Below are positions 41,701 through 53,545 of a stretch of DNA of 64,000 nucleotides, piece after piece; the first letter of the stretch is position 1, and each line of letters starts with the position of its first letter. The position numbers were made by a program, and so were the translations under genes. Source of the DNA: Antedon mediterranea (taxonomy: Eukaryota > Echinodermata > Crinoidea > Comatulida > Antedonidae). The stretch lies in assembly GCF_964355755.1 (NCBI RefSeq), contig NC_092671.1, forward strand, positions 15,480,501 through 15,544,500. Direction: 5' to 3'. The notes under the pieces were generated by a model. The model was not told the origin of the DNA and searched no databases. It saw only the letters and a program-made list of their open reading frames with translations.

Positions 41701-44700
41701 ATAATAATTATTATCATTATATAATTAAATTATAACAAAAAAATAACAAACAATAGAGAGAGACAGGATTCCAAAAAGCGAACTAAATCAAACTATCAAG
41801 TGGGTCTCCAATATGGACACGATGATGTCATATCACTACCATATTTGTGTATATCTTTACCATATTTGGGCACATCACACTTTTTTTTTCAAACTACTTT
41901 GATAGTGTAGACAGAGCTTAAGAATGATATCAACTTACTCTTAGTTTGCCAGCTGCTGAGCCAGTCAGAATCTCAGGACCATCGGTAGTAGACACCAAAC
42001 ACCAAACCACAAAGTTAACCCTCTCTTTGTACAAACTCTTTGACCATTCTTCAATACCAGTAGACAGATCAAACAATCGAACCTCACCACTGTGGTAGCC
42101 CGCAGCAGCATACTGGCCATATGGACTAAATGACACACTAGTTGCCCCACCAAGCTCTTCACTCTCAAATGTTGTTACATGTCGTCCCAGTTGCCCAGAC
42201 CAAATCTTAAAATTAAAAAAATAGCAATCTTATACAAGTACACAAAACCCAATTCACAGGCATAGAAAAATCTATAGAGATGTACATGAACAAACTACAA
42301 AATATTATTTTGTAAACCAAAATAAATACCTTAATTTTCTGATCATCACTAACAGTAATCAGTTCTTGTCCAGCAGTTGAAAAGGACAATCCATTAATTG
42401 GCATAGCATGGCCAGACAGTGTCCCCACCTAAAATATGAAGAGTAAGCACCTTATTGACAATAGAAAATAAACAATTTTGCATACCTGGCTTGAATTTAT
42501 ACAGGATGAACTGCTTGGAAATACATAATAACAAAGAGTATAGAGGTGGTACATTGTGTTCTCAATTAGAAATATTAAGCTCTGTCTACACTATCAAACT
42601 AGTCTGACAAAAAATGTGATGTGCACAAATGTGGTAGTGATATGCTCAAATATGGTAGTGATATGACATCATCATGTCCATATATGGGCACCTCAAATTT
42701 TGTTGTCACATAAAATTTGATAGTGTAGACAATGTTTTAAACAGAGTATAGAGACTTATTAAATAGATGATTTAAATTTCTATTGATTCAAATAATAATG
42801 TTTTTAACTGTTTTATACATTCATTTCTTACCTGGGTGCCATTGTCTGCAGACCAAAGCTTGACAGCTCCACATAGAGATGCTGAAGCTATGTGACGACC
42901 CGAAGGAGAATAAGCCAAGTCACGAATGGCTGAAGTGTGTCCTCTTAAGATCTTGAAAAAGATATATATACACACTATACAGATGCATGTTAATGTATTT
43001 ATGTATGTTATATATATATAAGTTCATATGAGCTGCTAGTTTTTTTAAATTCTAAATCCTATTTCTTGTAATTTTTTGTTCAAACCAAAATATAATGCAA
43101 ACGAAAATATCAAATAGAATACTTACAGCAAGTCTTTTCATGTTCACAATATCAATTATTACAATGGTTGAATCCCAGCCTCCGAATGCAACTTTGTTTG
43201 ATTCTGGATGTAAGGCAGCACAGTTGATTGGATTTGATGAGCGGTATTCCCTAAGATATGACCCATCTTTTGAACTCCAGACCATTAACATACAATCCCA
43301 TGAAACGGACACAAGCAGATTTTCCTTAGCACTATATACACAGTTACTCACTCGTCTCTTGTGCTTTGTCATTCGACCAATTCTGCAACAATATCAAGAT
43401 TCTAATTTATATTGTATTTAAACACAATCTAAAACTATCTCACTATTAAACAATACGTGTTTTGGATGATTATAAGTCATTATTAATTATAAAACTATTC
43501 CTATATTAAAACATTAACAGGAAAATTTATTCATAATTATTCAAAATATTTACCTATGGCCTTGGCTGACATTCCAAAGGCACAGTGTGCCATCCAAGGA
43601 TGAGCTCACCAGATGTGTATTGCCAACAAAGCAGCAATGAGACACTGTATTAGAATGACCTGAGAATGACATCAATTCCATGCCTGTTTCCTGCACATAT
43701 AGCCTGACTGTACAGTCTTGACTGCCAACGGCAACTAACTTGTTGTTTGGAGACGTGGAAATACATGTGATGTCCTGAAATAAAGTAGATAAAAGTTGTT
43801 AGTAACAGTAAATGTTGGTAACAATACAAAATTTTCATAAGAAATATATGAACACACAACAAATCAGTTTCAGTCAATATTGTATAATGTAAAACCAGAA
43901 AAATAAAATATACCTTTGTAAAACCAGGCAATGTTCTGCTACATGAATGAACTCCTTCATGTTTATTTTGCCAGATCAACAGTCGTTTTTTCAAAGATGT
44001 ATCCAGATTCTCGATGACAGGTTTAACTGTCTGATGTACAAGAGAATCTGAAGATTCATTAATGGCTTGCTGCCATGTAAGAGACGGGATTCCTGCTATG
44101 ATGTGGAGATTCCTAGAGACAAAATCTTTGAAAGCCTAGAAAGAAATAGTAATATTATTTGTTTTATTTTTTTCAATATCATAGTGATATGCCATATTTC
44201 ACAGTGATGTAATGATGTAACCACAAGAAATTAAGTGGTGTGGTTTTCGCAAGAAAAGGGAACAATCTCTGTTTAAGCCACTGGGTTGTCAAAGGCCTAT
44301 GTGAAAAAGTGGTCAGGAAATCAAATTCAACAGAATTAAGAATTAATTTATGAATAAATAGCATAAGAAGAAATACAATTTTCTTGCTATAAACTTACAG
44401 TAACTTGAGGTGACTGAAGAAACTTTTCCTTTTCTCTTTTAAACTGTAGAGAGTTTGGTTTTCCTTCTCCTAAGAAATCTCCCATAAGTTGTGTTGCCAG
44501 GCCTAGTCTGCATTTAGCTTGGACAAAGTTTAGATTACAAAGAGTAGTGGCTAGGTTTGAGTACATGCCACAACAGGTTAAATGGTATGGTAACTCTGTG
44601 AAGGTATGTGATGATCTGCCTTTCCATGTACCATTCCTATCTGGATCTGCCTGTGTATGGTAAAAAGCTGAAATATACAAAAATAGGCCATTATATTTGT

Positions 44701-47700
44701 TATGTTTGACTTTTAATATTAAAAACAATACTATTTGGTTCAGAATCTCACCTGCCAAAAGTCTATGCAGGACCAACTCAAATTCCATTGCGGTTCCTCT
44801 TAAGTATCGCTGACGGATTGCTTTCTCAAATTCCCCATGACCAAGGCTAAGACGTCCAAGACTTTAGAAAAAAAAACAAGTAAATAATAATCTACAATTT
44901 CCTAATATTTTTACATACGCATACAGTTTGGCAACGCTACTACCAACATTATTACGCTAGCTTTGCCGAGATATTTTAATATTTACTAACCCTTCTTCGG
45001 CTATCGGCTGTAAAAACGTTTGCAGGCTACGTAAAAGTTGTCTGTATGTAGCTTGTGGCATTAGATCTTCTGCAGAAAGTTGTACATTCATAACATCGTG
45101 AAACTTGTACTTGTTACTATGGAGAATCTTGTGAATGCTCAGTAGCTGGTGTAGTTCATCTTCATATAGACCTGAAGGAAAAAACATACTTTATTCTAAT
45201 ATGTTACTTTTACAAGGGGCAGTGGTGTAACGCAGAGGGCAAAGGCGCCTGGTTTAGCACTCCTAAGGGCCCCTCAAACGATGGGTGTTTTTATTGGGAC
45301 TGCTCTCATGCTCAGGGGCCCCCTAAGCTCCTGTTTTTAGCCAGTGAGTGCTCATGGCAATTATGCTATTGACATGAACAATAAAGGAATGAAAAAGGAT
45401 GTGGAATAGTAATCCTAAACAAGAAATTATTTTTCATGAGATCAGTAAATTCTTGATACTTGTATACTGTATACATGGTGTGATACATACCGTTCCTGGC
45501 ACAGACCAATAAACATAGAGATGTTGAGATAGTGTCTTTACTGAAGTCATTCTCCAGACGTTGGAAGATGTCTACCAGCAAAGAGCTCACTGTCTGTGAC
45601 ATCGACTTCAACTTCTTTGAAAGCTAAATAATAATGAACGAAACTATATTACAAACAAGTACAAGTGTTTCTAAACCTTGAAGTGGGGCTACTCTATAGT
45701 ATCAACATGTAAATTAGTGTAATAAGATACATTGTTTAACAGCATGTGGATAAACAATTTATTTCATAAACCAGTAATAGTGTAGAAGTCTTGTAATACA
45801 GTATGTATAGTAGTACAGTAAATGTGTCAGAAAGGTAGTGTTATAACTGAGAGGGCTACCCTATCAAAATAAAATGAATAATAGAATGATCTTTGTACCT
45901 CCTCAAATACACCAAACAAGCGGATTTCTTCACAGGCTAAACTCAGATAAAGCGGCAAGTTTGCTTCGCGTTTAGCAGTCAGTATTTTCAGCTGGTTATT
46001 GAAGGGCGATTCGTCAAGAGTCTTTCCATAAACTGATAAAGTACTGCGAATCATCTCAGCTTTCTCCAATATGTCTAAAGGTGGCAGAGCGATGATGGAA
46101 CAACTCTCACGTTGCCGCCTCAACAATGCTTTGTGACTTATTGAGTTCTCTTGGCAACTCACAACAAAGATGACATCCTATGAATAAAAAGATCTTTATT
46201 GGTGAAATGGAAATATAAAAGATTACTGAGGAAAGAAAAGGAGGAAGACCAAATGCTAAAATGGATGTTGTTTGGGAAGAAGAAGCAGGAGATAAATAAA
46301 CATAGAAGAAAGCTATTAAAGGGAAAGAAAGATACTGAAAATCATGTAAAATAAATAAAATTTATATCTAATTTTAACTATTATTAACTATAAATTAGGA
46401 TTAGGTATAAACAAAATCATGTAATTATAAAACCTATATGAAAACTGATACATAAGAACATCTTTATCAAACCTCTGGAATATTCTCTGGAATCCATTCC
46501 AGGTTCTTTGGTTGGTTATCATCCTCTAGATCATCTACTCCATCTATGAATATTTTAACTGGAGCTGATTCATAGTGGGATGCTGCTCCCTTCAAAAATT
46601 CTGAAAACTCTTCACATAAACTTCTGCAAATAAAGCATTCCATATGTCCAGAAAACGTAATATAGGAAGGTGCTATACTAAATTTATATATAGTGTAATT
46701 AAAAGAAATACGAAACCAATATACAAAATGATTTCTTTCACTGCTTTTGCATATCATTGGTTGTATTGTATTCTACAGACAGTACAGCGGTAAGTAAGGT
46801 AGATATATCTTACTTATAATTATCTGGAATTCTACGATTCAGTCCAAAGCTTGAATTAAGTTGAAAGCAGACGTGTTTAAGTAAGCTTGTGATGTTACCA
46901 GGTGCTGCTCCAACATAGTGTACAACAACCATATTATGTTCATCCTCTAATATACATTCCCTACACTTCTTAGCAAGTGAGGCCTAGAAAATACAAATAT
47001 TAATCATTAACAGCCTATTTTGTGTGTGTTTGTGTGAAGCAGCCTGCCATGAGTATAAGGTAATCAGGCCCGTATCCAAGTCCCCCAAGTCCCAAAAGGT
47101 CCACTATTTCCTCGGTTGGTATTTTTTCTTGTCTTGTTTAACTAAAGACAATATCATTATATATATACAAAATTTACATTATCAATGGTACACAAACAAA
47201 AATATGCTAATATAAAATGAAAAAATACCGGTAATTAAATTACGGAATCTGAACGGACTACAAACTCGATGTAAAACATGCGCAGTCGATCATGTGACGA
47301 CAAGCAATAGCTTAGCGCTTCATGTACGCGGTACGCGGTAAAGTGTTTGCTGGAAATACAGACAACTTAACCGGCGGTAAAGACGTGTCTGGAAATACAG
47401 ACACTATCGAATACGGCGCCTAAACAAGGGAAGGCCAACTCAGACAGCGTCGTACGACGCTGTCTGAGTTGGTCTCATCATGAAAGCGTTAAGTTCTGGT
47501 GTCCATCGTTCAACTAGCCCAAGCCACAACAGAGAGTCTTAAATCAGTCTTTAGAACGTCAAATAACGCAAATTTTGCCAGTGCCTTCGGCCCCTGGACC
47601 CTGGCCGGGGGCCCTTGGCGGCCCCCTGGCCCCCAGCCATTGTTGCTCGCTTCGCTCGCATCCCCCCATTATAAATGCTGCATACGGGCCTGGTAATGTA

Positions 47701-50700
47701 TAGACAGGTAGGGCAGAGACAAAGTGTAAATCAGAGAGCATGTCTTGTATTTACTAGGCCTATAGTTTCAGAATTGTTCTAACCTTAGAAAGCAAAGAAA
47801 AAATGTCACTACCAGTGAATTAATTGTTACTTAAAGCCATATTTCTCATATGAAGGTATTATTCCACATATATTACAATCAAATGTATTAATTACCATAA
47901 AGGCAGACTTTCCACATCCTGGTTTTCCAACCACTCCAACCAAACCACTTGTCATGCTTTTGATGGCAATCAGACTACCTTTCAACTTGTTTTTACGGCC
48001 AACAAATTGGCTTAAATGTGATGACATATAATCTTCATGTAAATCGTTCTCGGATTCCTTTTCTTCTTCTTCGTCTTGGTCCTGTAATTTAATAAAAAAA
48101 ATAAATGTGTTTAGTAAGTGTTCTTTGAAAACTAGTTCTTAAATTAGCCCTTTTTTGCAATCAATTTTTACCTTGAAATCTATGAATTCATCTTTTATTG
48201 CTTGCCACAAGTTGTTCACGACACGATTTCCAAACTGTTCTAATCCAGATAAGACTGGCTTACCATCTACAACACCTCCCCATTCACATGGATACCTAAC
48301 AAAATCAAATGATAACATCAACATGTTTGTTTGTTTGTTTCAAACTCCATTTCATTTATTAAAATAAAATTCTAAAAGCTTAATTGTAAGAGTTGAAGTT
48401 TAAATCAAATATAGTTTTAGTTGGTAGGTTTATATTTGCATAATATTTGTATAAAAATACTGTACTTACATATCGTAAACTTCGAGAGGGCTCTTGCGAA
48501 TTCTTTCCTTTAGATTACCCCAATTGTCATCTGCAGAGAGGCTGTCATTGCGGAAATCTGATTTCCATTTATCAGGAATTTTGCTTTGAAAAATATTTTG
48601 TTGTTTTAATAATCTATTTATATATGCAGTACCTAATTGGCCAAATTTTGCTTCAATAGATTAAAATAATTTTACAAAACCAACATATACACATGATATT
48701 AATAAAGACACAGGGTTTGAACTCTGATAGAGGAATCTTACCACCACGTGATTGAACTACAGTTCTAGAAATTAATTTTACTACTTACTCAATTATGGCA
48801 TCAGTCCTGAAGTAGAAGAATGCTCGACCTACAGCGGACTCAGGGTTCGCAAGGGCACCATGCTGCATCTCAAGCTCCGTGATTGAGCGTCCTGTAGGAT
48901 AATCTTTCAACCAATCAAATTCCTCAGATTGTTTGGATACATCATATGATTCTGGTACATAACCGTAGCGATTCCCCAGCAAACCGATAAAGAAGTTAGA
49001 TCGAGAAACTTCACCAAGACATACTTCAATTGATCTGCAAAAAATCATAATATAAAAATCATGATATAAAAATTACTTTTTTCAGTGCAAAACAATTTAT
49101 GTTGTGTATTTTTGTGTACAATTTTCCTCAAATAAATGTCTTTGTATGGAATTGAAAAGATATCTATTGTTTAGCACTTTCAGTTTCTAAAAATAGAGTT
49201 ATTACTGACCCATTCTGTTTTGCTTCCTGTTCAGTGACACCCCATCGTAGGTCAACTTCATAGACGTTAATGTGATGTTTCTTTGCTCGTGCCCTTAATT
49301 CTGGAAAGACGCACCTTGTCAAAATATCACGTTCCCCATGCATGTCACGAAACGTTGAGGAAATAAATACTCTTGCTGTTCGCCACCTAACATGAACAAA
49401 ATAGCACCACATTAACAATGTGATGTAAATCAACATGAATCAATTTTTTGTTATTTAGAAAGAAGAAGAAACATTTTAGAGCTGGAGGAAAGCTTTGAAA
49501 TTTCATTGAAAAAAATGTAGGATTACAGTACCTTGGTGCTTTGATGACAGATGGTATTGACATTGATCCTTCAGTCTCTGAAGTAGCCGCCATTTTACTT
49601 GCTGCCTTGGCAACTGCAGCCTCCTAGTGTAAACAAAAAAATAACTATGTTTTTCATTTATTCAAATATTTTTATTCTTGTACACACCCTAAGAAATATC
49701 CCCCACCAGCTTTTTTATAAAGACGTCAAAATTCAATTGCATAGCTAATAATTATTATTACCAATACCTGTTCTGGCACCAATTTCTGAGCTTTGTCGAT
49801 GTTCTCCACATGGGTCAACTGTCCACCACCTCCTCGTTCCGCAATATACCTCAAGATCTGATCACTGTAGCCAGCAATAAAGATATCATTCTCATTCTCT
49901 GGCTGTAAATCAGCTAGTCTGTGAGAACAAAACTAACATTAATATTCAATTCAATTCATTCCGGATTTTACAATACAAACAAACACATACATCACACATG
50001 CTAGACCCGTGGACTCTAACAGTGAACTAAATCGCTTTCGATGGGACTTAAACATTTATATTGGCAAGAGATAAAACATATTTACAGTATTTGTATGAAG
50101 AATTAAACCTATACTTACCCTGAAGATTTCCTGCTAAGATCTACATTGACAAAAAGCAAATTGGGGTTGACGATCTTTCGATATTTTTTGAGAAAATTAC
50201 CAACCAATTTCCCTTGATCACTGTCCATTTTCAAGCCATCCGAGAGGATTACAAGATTGTCAAGCTGAAATACAGCATACAAAAATAAGTGTAAAGCTCC
50301 GGCTACACTATCAAACTATGTGTCAAAAAAATATGATGTGCCCATATATGGACATGTTGTCATATCACTACCATATTTTGGCATATCACTACAATACTGT
50401 ATTTGGGCACATCACACTTTTTTGTCACATAGTTTGATAGTGTAGACAGAGCTTTAGTTATTAAGTTTTTATGTAACTTTGCTGGACAGTTAATGAGCTG
50501 GGCATGTTCAGTTAGTACTTTCTTAACTCCAGGTTTAATTGACCACTATTCATCATTAGAATGTACAGTATGTGCGGCAGTGGACTTGCAATGATATTGA
50601 TATTGATGGAAGAATGATCAAGCCTTACTTGCATTCTGTCTCTAATCATTTCAAAGAATGATTCATCACTCAAAACAGCTTCGCCAGTTGCATCATCTGC

Positions 50701-53509
50701 AGCAGTCATGACCTTTAAAAAAAGAGTAAGAAACATCAAACATGATACAGACATTGGGTTATACCATTTGTGGAAAGGGGTGTTCAATGTAAATTTTTCT
50801 TTTCAAGTTATATTTCGCTCTTTAAGGGCTATTGTCGGTTTATCTAGGTAAGCTAGGAACGAAATAGTCTAAGTATCGTCCTATTGTCTTCATCACTCTA
50901 TCTTTCCAATTTTCAGGTAGACATTCAAACAAAAAAGACAATTTTAACTCTACCTCAGAGCAATCAATGACACTCTTCATATTATCCAAAATGGTTCCTT
51001 TCTCAAGTTCAACTTTCATCTGTTGACCATTGGCATAGATTATCAATGTACATTCCTCACAAGAGTACTTGCACATGAGACCAAGCAAAACACCAACTTC
51101 CAGAACCTGCAATAAAAAAAATATACAATAGTTTAGTCTCAATGGAAGAATTTGCCTCAGTCATGGTAATTAATGTCCATTAAGCTATGATCCCAAAATA
51201 ATATCTTTTTTTAGAACTAGGTACATATATTAACAAAATCAAACAAGTTAAAACTGCCTCAATATAAATTTATTAACACATGAAAAAGAAAAGAATTGTA
51301 ACAAAGGATAACATATATCCGTCTCAAAATTGCATAATACAACAAATCAGTCAATCAAAGATGTCAACAAACAAAAAGCTATAAAAACATGCCTCCAAAA
51401 GCTAAGGTGTATCTACCCTGCCTATGCAGCTCTATTTATTCATCATATATTAACATAAATGCTTCATTGGTTGTGGTGAAACCAGTTGAAATAACTTGAT
51501 TGTTCATTTGTAAGCATATTAAAATTGCTGTATGAATGTTCAACAACTCAAAAGACATCACATTATTTCTTCAATGTAAATCTCTTATACAATTCTAGTC
51601 ACTTCTAAAATCTCACCTTTTCCAATAACTATTGTTGGTCTTTTAGTGCTGTGAGACATCAGTTAATAGCGCTTTATAAAATTATATTATTATTAATATT
51701 ATTACATACCGACTTAGGTCTTCCAAGTCCTTTTGCTGATGTACATGGAATTTTCATATGTGCTCCAACATTCAGGAAAATCATGGTGCGTCCTGGGATA
51801 GGAGACACGTTATAAGACGTGGCAATCTTGACAGCTGTGTCTAATGCTTTACGGTATCTCTCCAAGATAAGGACATCATACATTTTTTCTCTATCGGTTC
51901 AAAAAGTGGTAGATTACTTTATTACTAATTTATAGCATAAAATGTAAGTATATTGGTTTACAAGCTATCATTATGGTTAGAGGAATTAATTATCTTCACA
52001 CTTTGAGTGGCAAATATGTACTACAGTATGTATGTATTTATATTTATATAACCTGAGATGACAAAGGAATTTTAAACACCCTAAGCACCAATGGATGACC
52101 CCAAAATCACTCTCTAGATTTTGATTCAAGAATACAAAAATGGGGGTGTATGGTAACCCCCTCTTCCTTGTTTACATACTTGACTATTACTTCTTTTTTC
52201 TTATTTTTCTTTCTTATATTGTGTTTTGCCATTTGTTCTTTCTTCATAGCAGCTTTGATGATTGCTCCTTCTATAGAAACAATTTAAAAAAATACAGTAA
52301 TAGTTTTTATTATGTCTTGTCATCCTTATCTTCATAACTATGATGTATAAACAACACTTCTATCACTAACAAAAGGAAATACTGTACATATTTATGTGTT
52401 TACAAAATACAAGTTAGTCTATGAACATCATTTTAATTAATGCTGAAAAACAAATGAATGGCTTGAAGATCTTACCGGACTTTTCCAGATCTTGTTGAAG
52501 TTGTCGAAGGGCTTCATATGCAGAGAAAAATCTAAATGGGAACTGGCGACTATTGACAACTGCATTCTGATTGGTCAGTCTTTTTATGACCCCATCATGA
52601 TGTTTTTGTGACATACCAGATTGTATCATATTACGAAGATTCCTCAACATTGCCATGAATGGCAACTTTTTGTTATCTACAAAGATCACAAAACCAAATG
52701 TAATTAATTTATTGGAGTAAAAATTTAAATTAATTTAAAAATTGCTTTGTATTAGGAGATTATGGCCAATGATACAGTATCAGTAATAGAAAACTAACAA
52801 TTTACATTAAAATATAATACAACTCTTCCAATACTGGCCAAATACGTCTGGTTTTCAGGAAAGTCTGTTATGCTATCTGTCTGTTATCTGGTAAAAATGA
52901 ATTTGGGACCTGTTTGACCTAAAAAAAAGTCTGTATTGAGAGAGTTTACTGTATTGATGTTGTAAGCAAATACAGAATTCAAATATTCAGCCATGTTTAA
53001 GCCATAGCAACAATTATTAAGTTTTAAAATATCTACCTAACAAGCGTTCCCATGTTTTTGCTTTGTTGCCAAACTTTGAAACCTGAGTTTCCCATGTTTC
53101 AGGTATTGCCAATTTCATTCTCTTTCCAGCCATATCTGCATCCCAAACACCAGTTAATTTGGCCTTATAGAAGCTCTCCAAGTCCTCTGGATACCTGTAA
53201 ATAAAACAAAACAAATCCATAAATATTAAAATATGAAAAGATATAAAAAAACAAGATATACACAGATCTGCATTACATGATTGCCTGCATATGCACCTAT
53301 AGTTGGATGCCCGCATGTACCTATTTAGACTGATTTTATTAGCAATGTTTGTTTGTTTTATTCGTTTACCACACACATTTTAATACAAAGTAAGACAAAT
53401 AATTGAAAGATATAGTAGTAATACAGTGTGTGATAGGTCACCAAAATAAGATTGCAAAGAATCTTTAAGTCATGGCCACCAGTTAAAATAAAAATAAAGA
53501 AAAAAGTAC

Positions 53510-53545
<36 letters not shown>

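Larger units (their letters stand above)
32766..43774 (-). other. TEP1: TEP1 exons 28-46: C-terminal WD40 array (residues about 1636-2594)
   Basis: Exons: 43554-43774, 43127-43382, 42832-42951, 42330-42428, 41939-42205, 41314-41474, 40973-41081, 40399-40527, 39519-39629, 39299-39431, 38967-39169, 38614-38828, 38151-38223, 36143-36264, 35656-35811, 34759-34855, 34284-34451, 33593-33709, 32766-32888. Typical GH...WD-like blades: GSQDCTVRLY, ILRGHTSAIRDLAYSPSGRH, TLSGHAMPINGLSFS, VTGSNDFTLKLWD, GHSDRVTSVAVGKDGQLVTS, SSLDGTVKLW. The last residues, GDKLGNVYFLKSDA, match the family's C-terminal style. About twenty blades would make two or three propellers for protein contacts in the vault or telomerase particle. 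Confidence 0.93.
43914..49386 (-). other. TEP1: TEP1 exons 15-27: DUF4062-like and NACHT ATPase module (residues about 849-1635)
   Basis: Exons: 49210-49386, 48789-49034, 48470-48583, 48172-48295, 47896-48081, 46814-46983, 46473-46623, 45899-46177, 45491-45623, 44991-45171, 44752-44861, 44399-44667, 43914-44135. The first two carry VFISSTFRDMHGERD, DLRWGVTEQEAKQNGS and NFFIGLLGNRYGYVP, the signature that precedes NACHT in TEP1 and NWD1. YPCEWGGVVDGKP and LEQFGNRVVNNLWQAI follow, then Walker A (1120-1127) after a Glu-rich linker (DQDEEEEKE), and Walker B (1210-1219). The ESPFNNQLKIL motif and a helical winged-helix-like tail complete an STAND-type ATPase. All catalytic motifs are intact. Confidence 0.93.

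Noticed and set aside
47499-47741. Pro/Ala/Gly-rich frames on both strands near 47580-47660
   Set aside because: They come from the G+C-rich core of a MITE within a TEP1 intron.
51710-51888. Loss of the DxSxS metal site in the TEP1 TROVE/vWA region as a novelty
   Set aside because: As far as I recall, vertebrate TEP1 also lacks this Ro60 motif, so it is a family trait rather than something new here.
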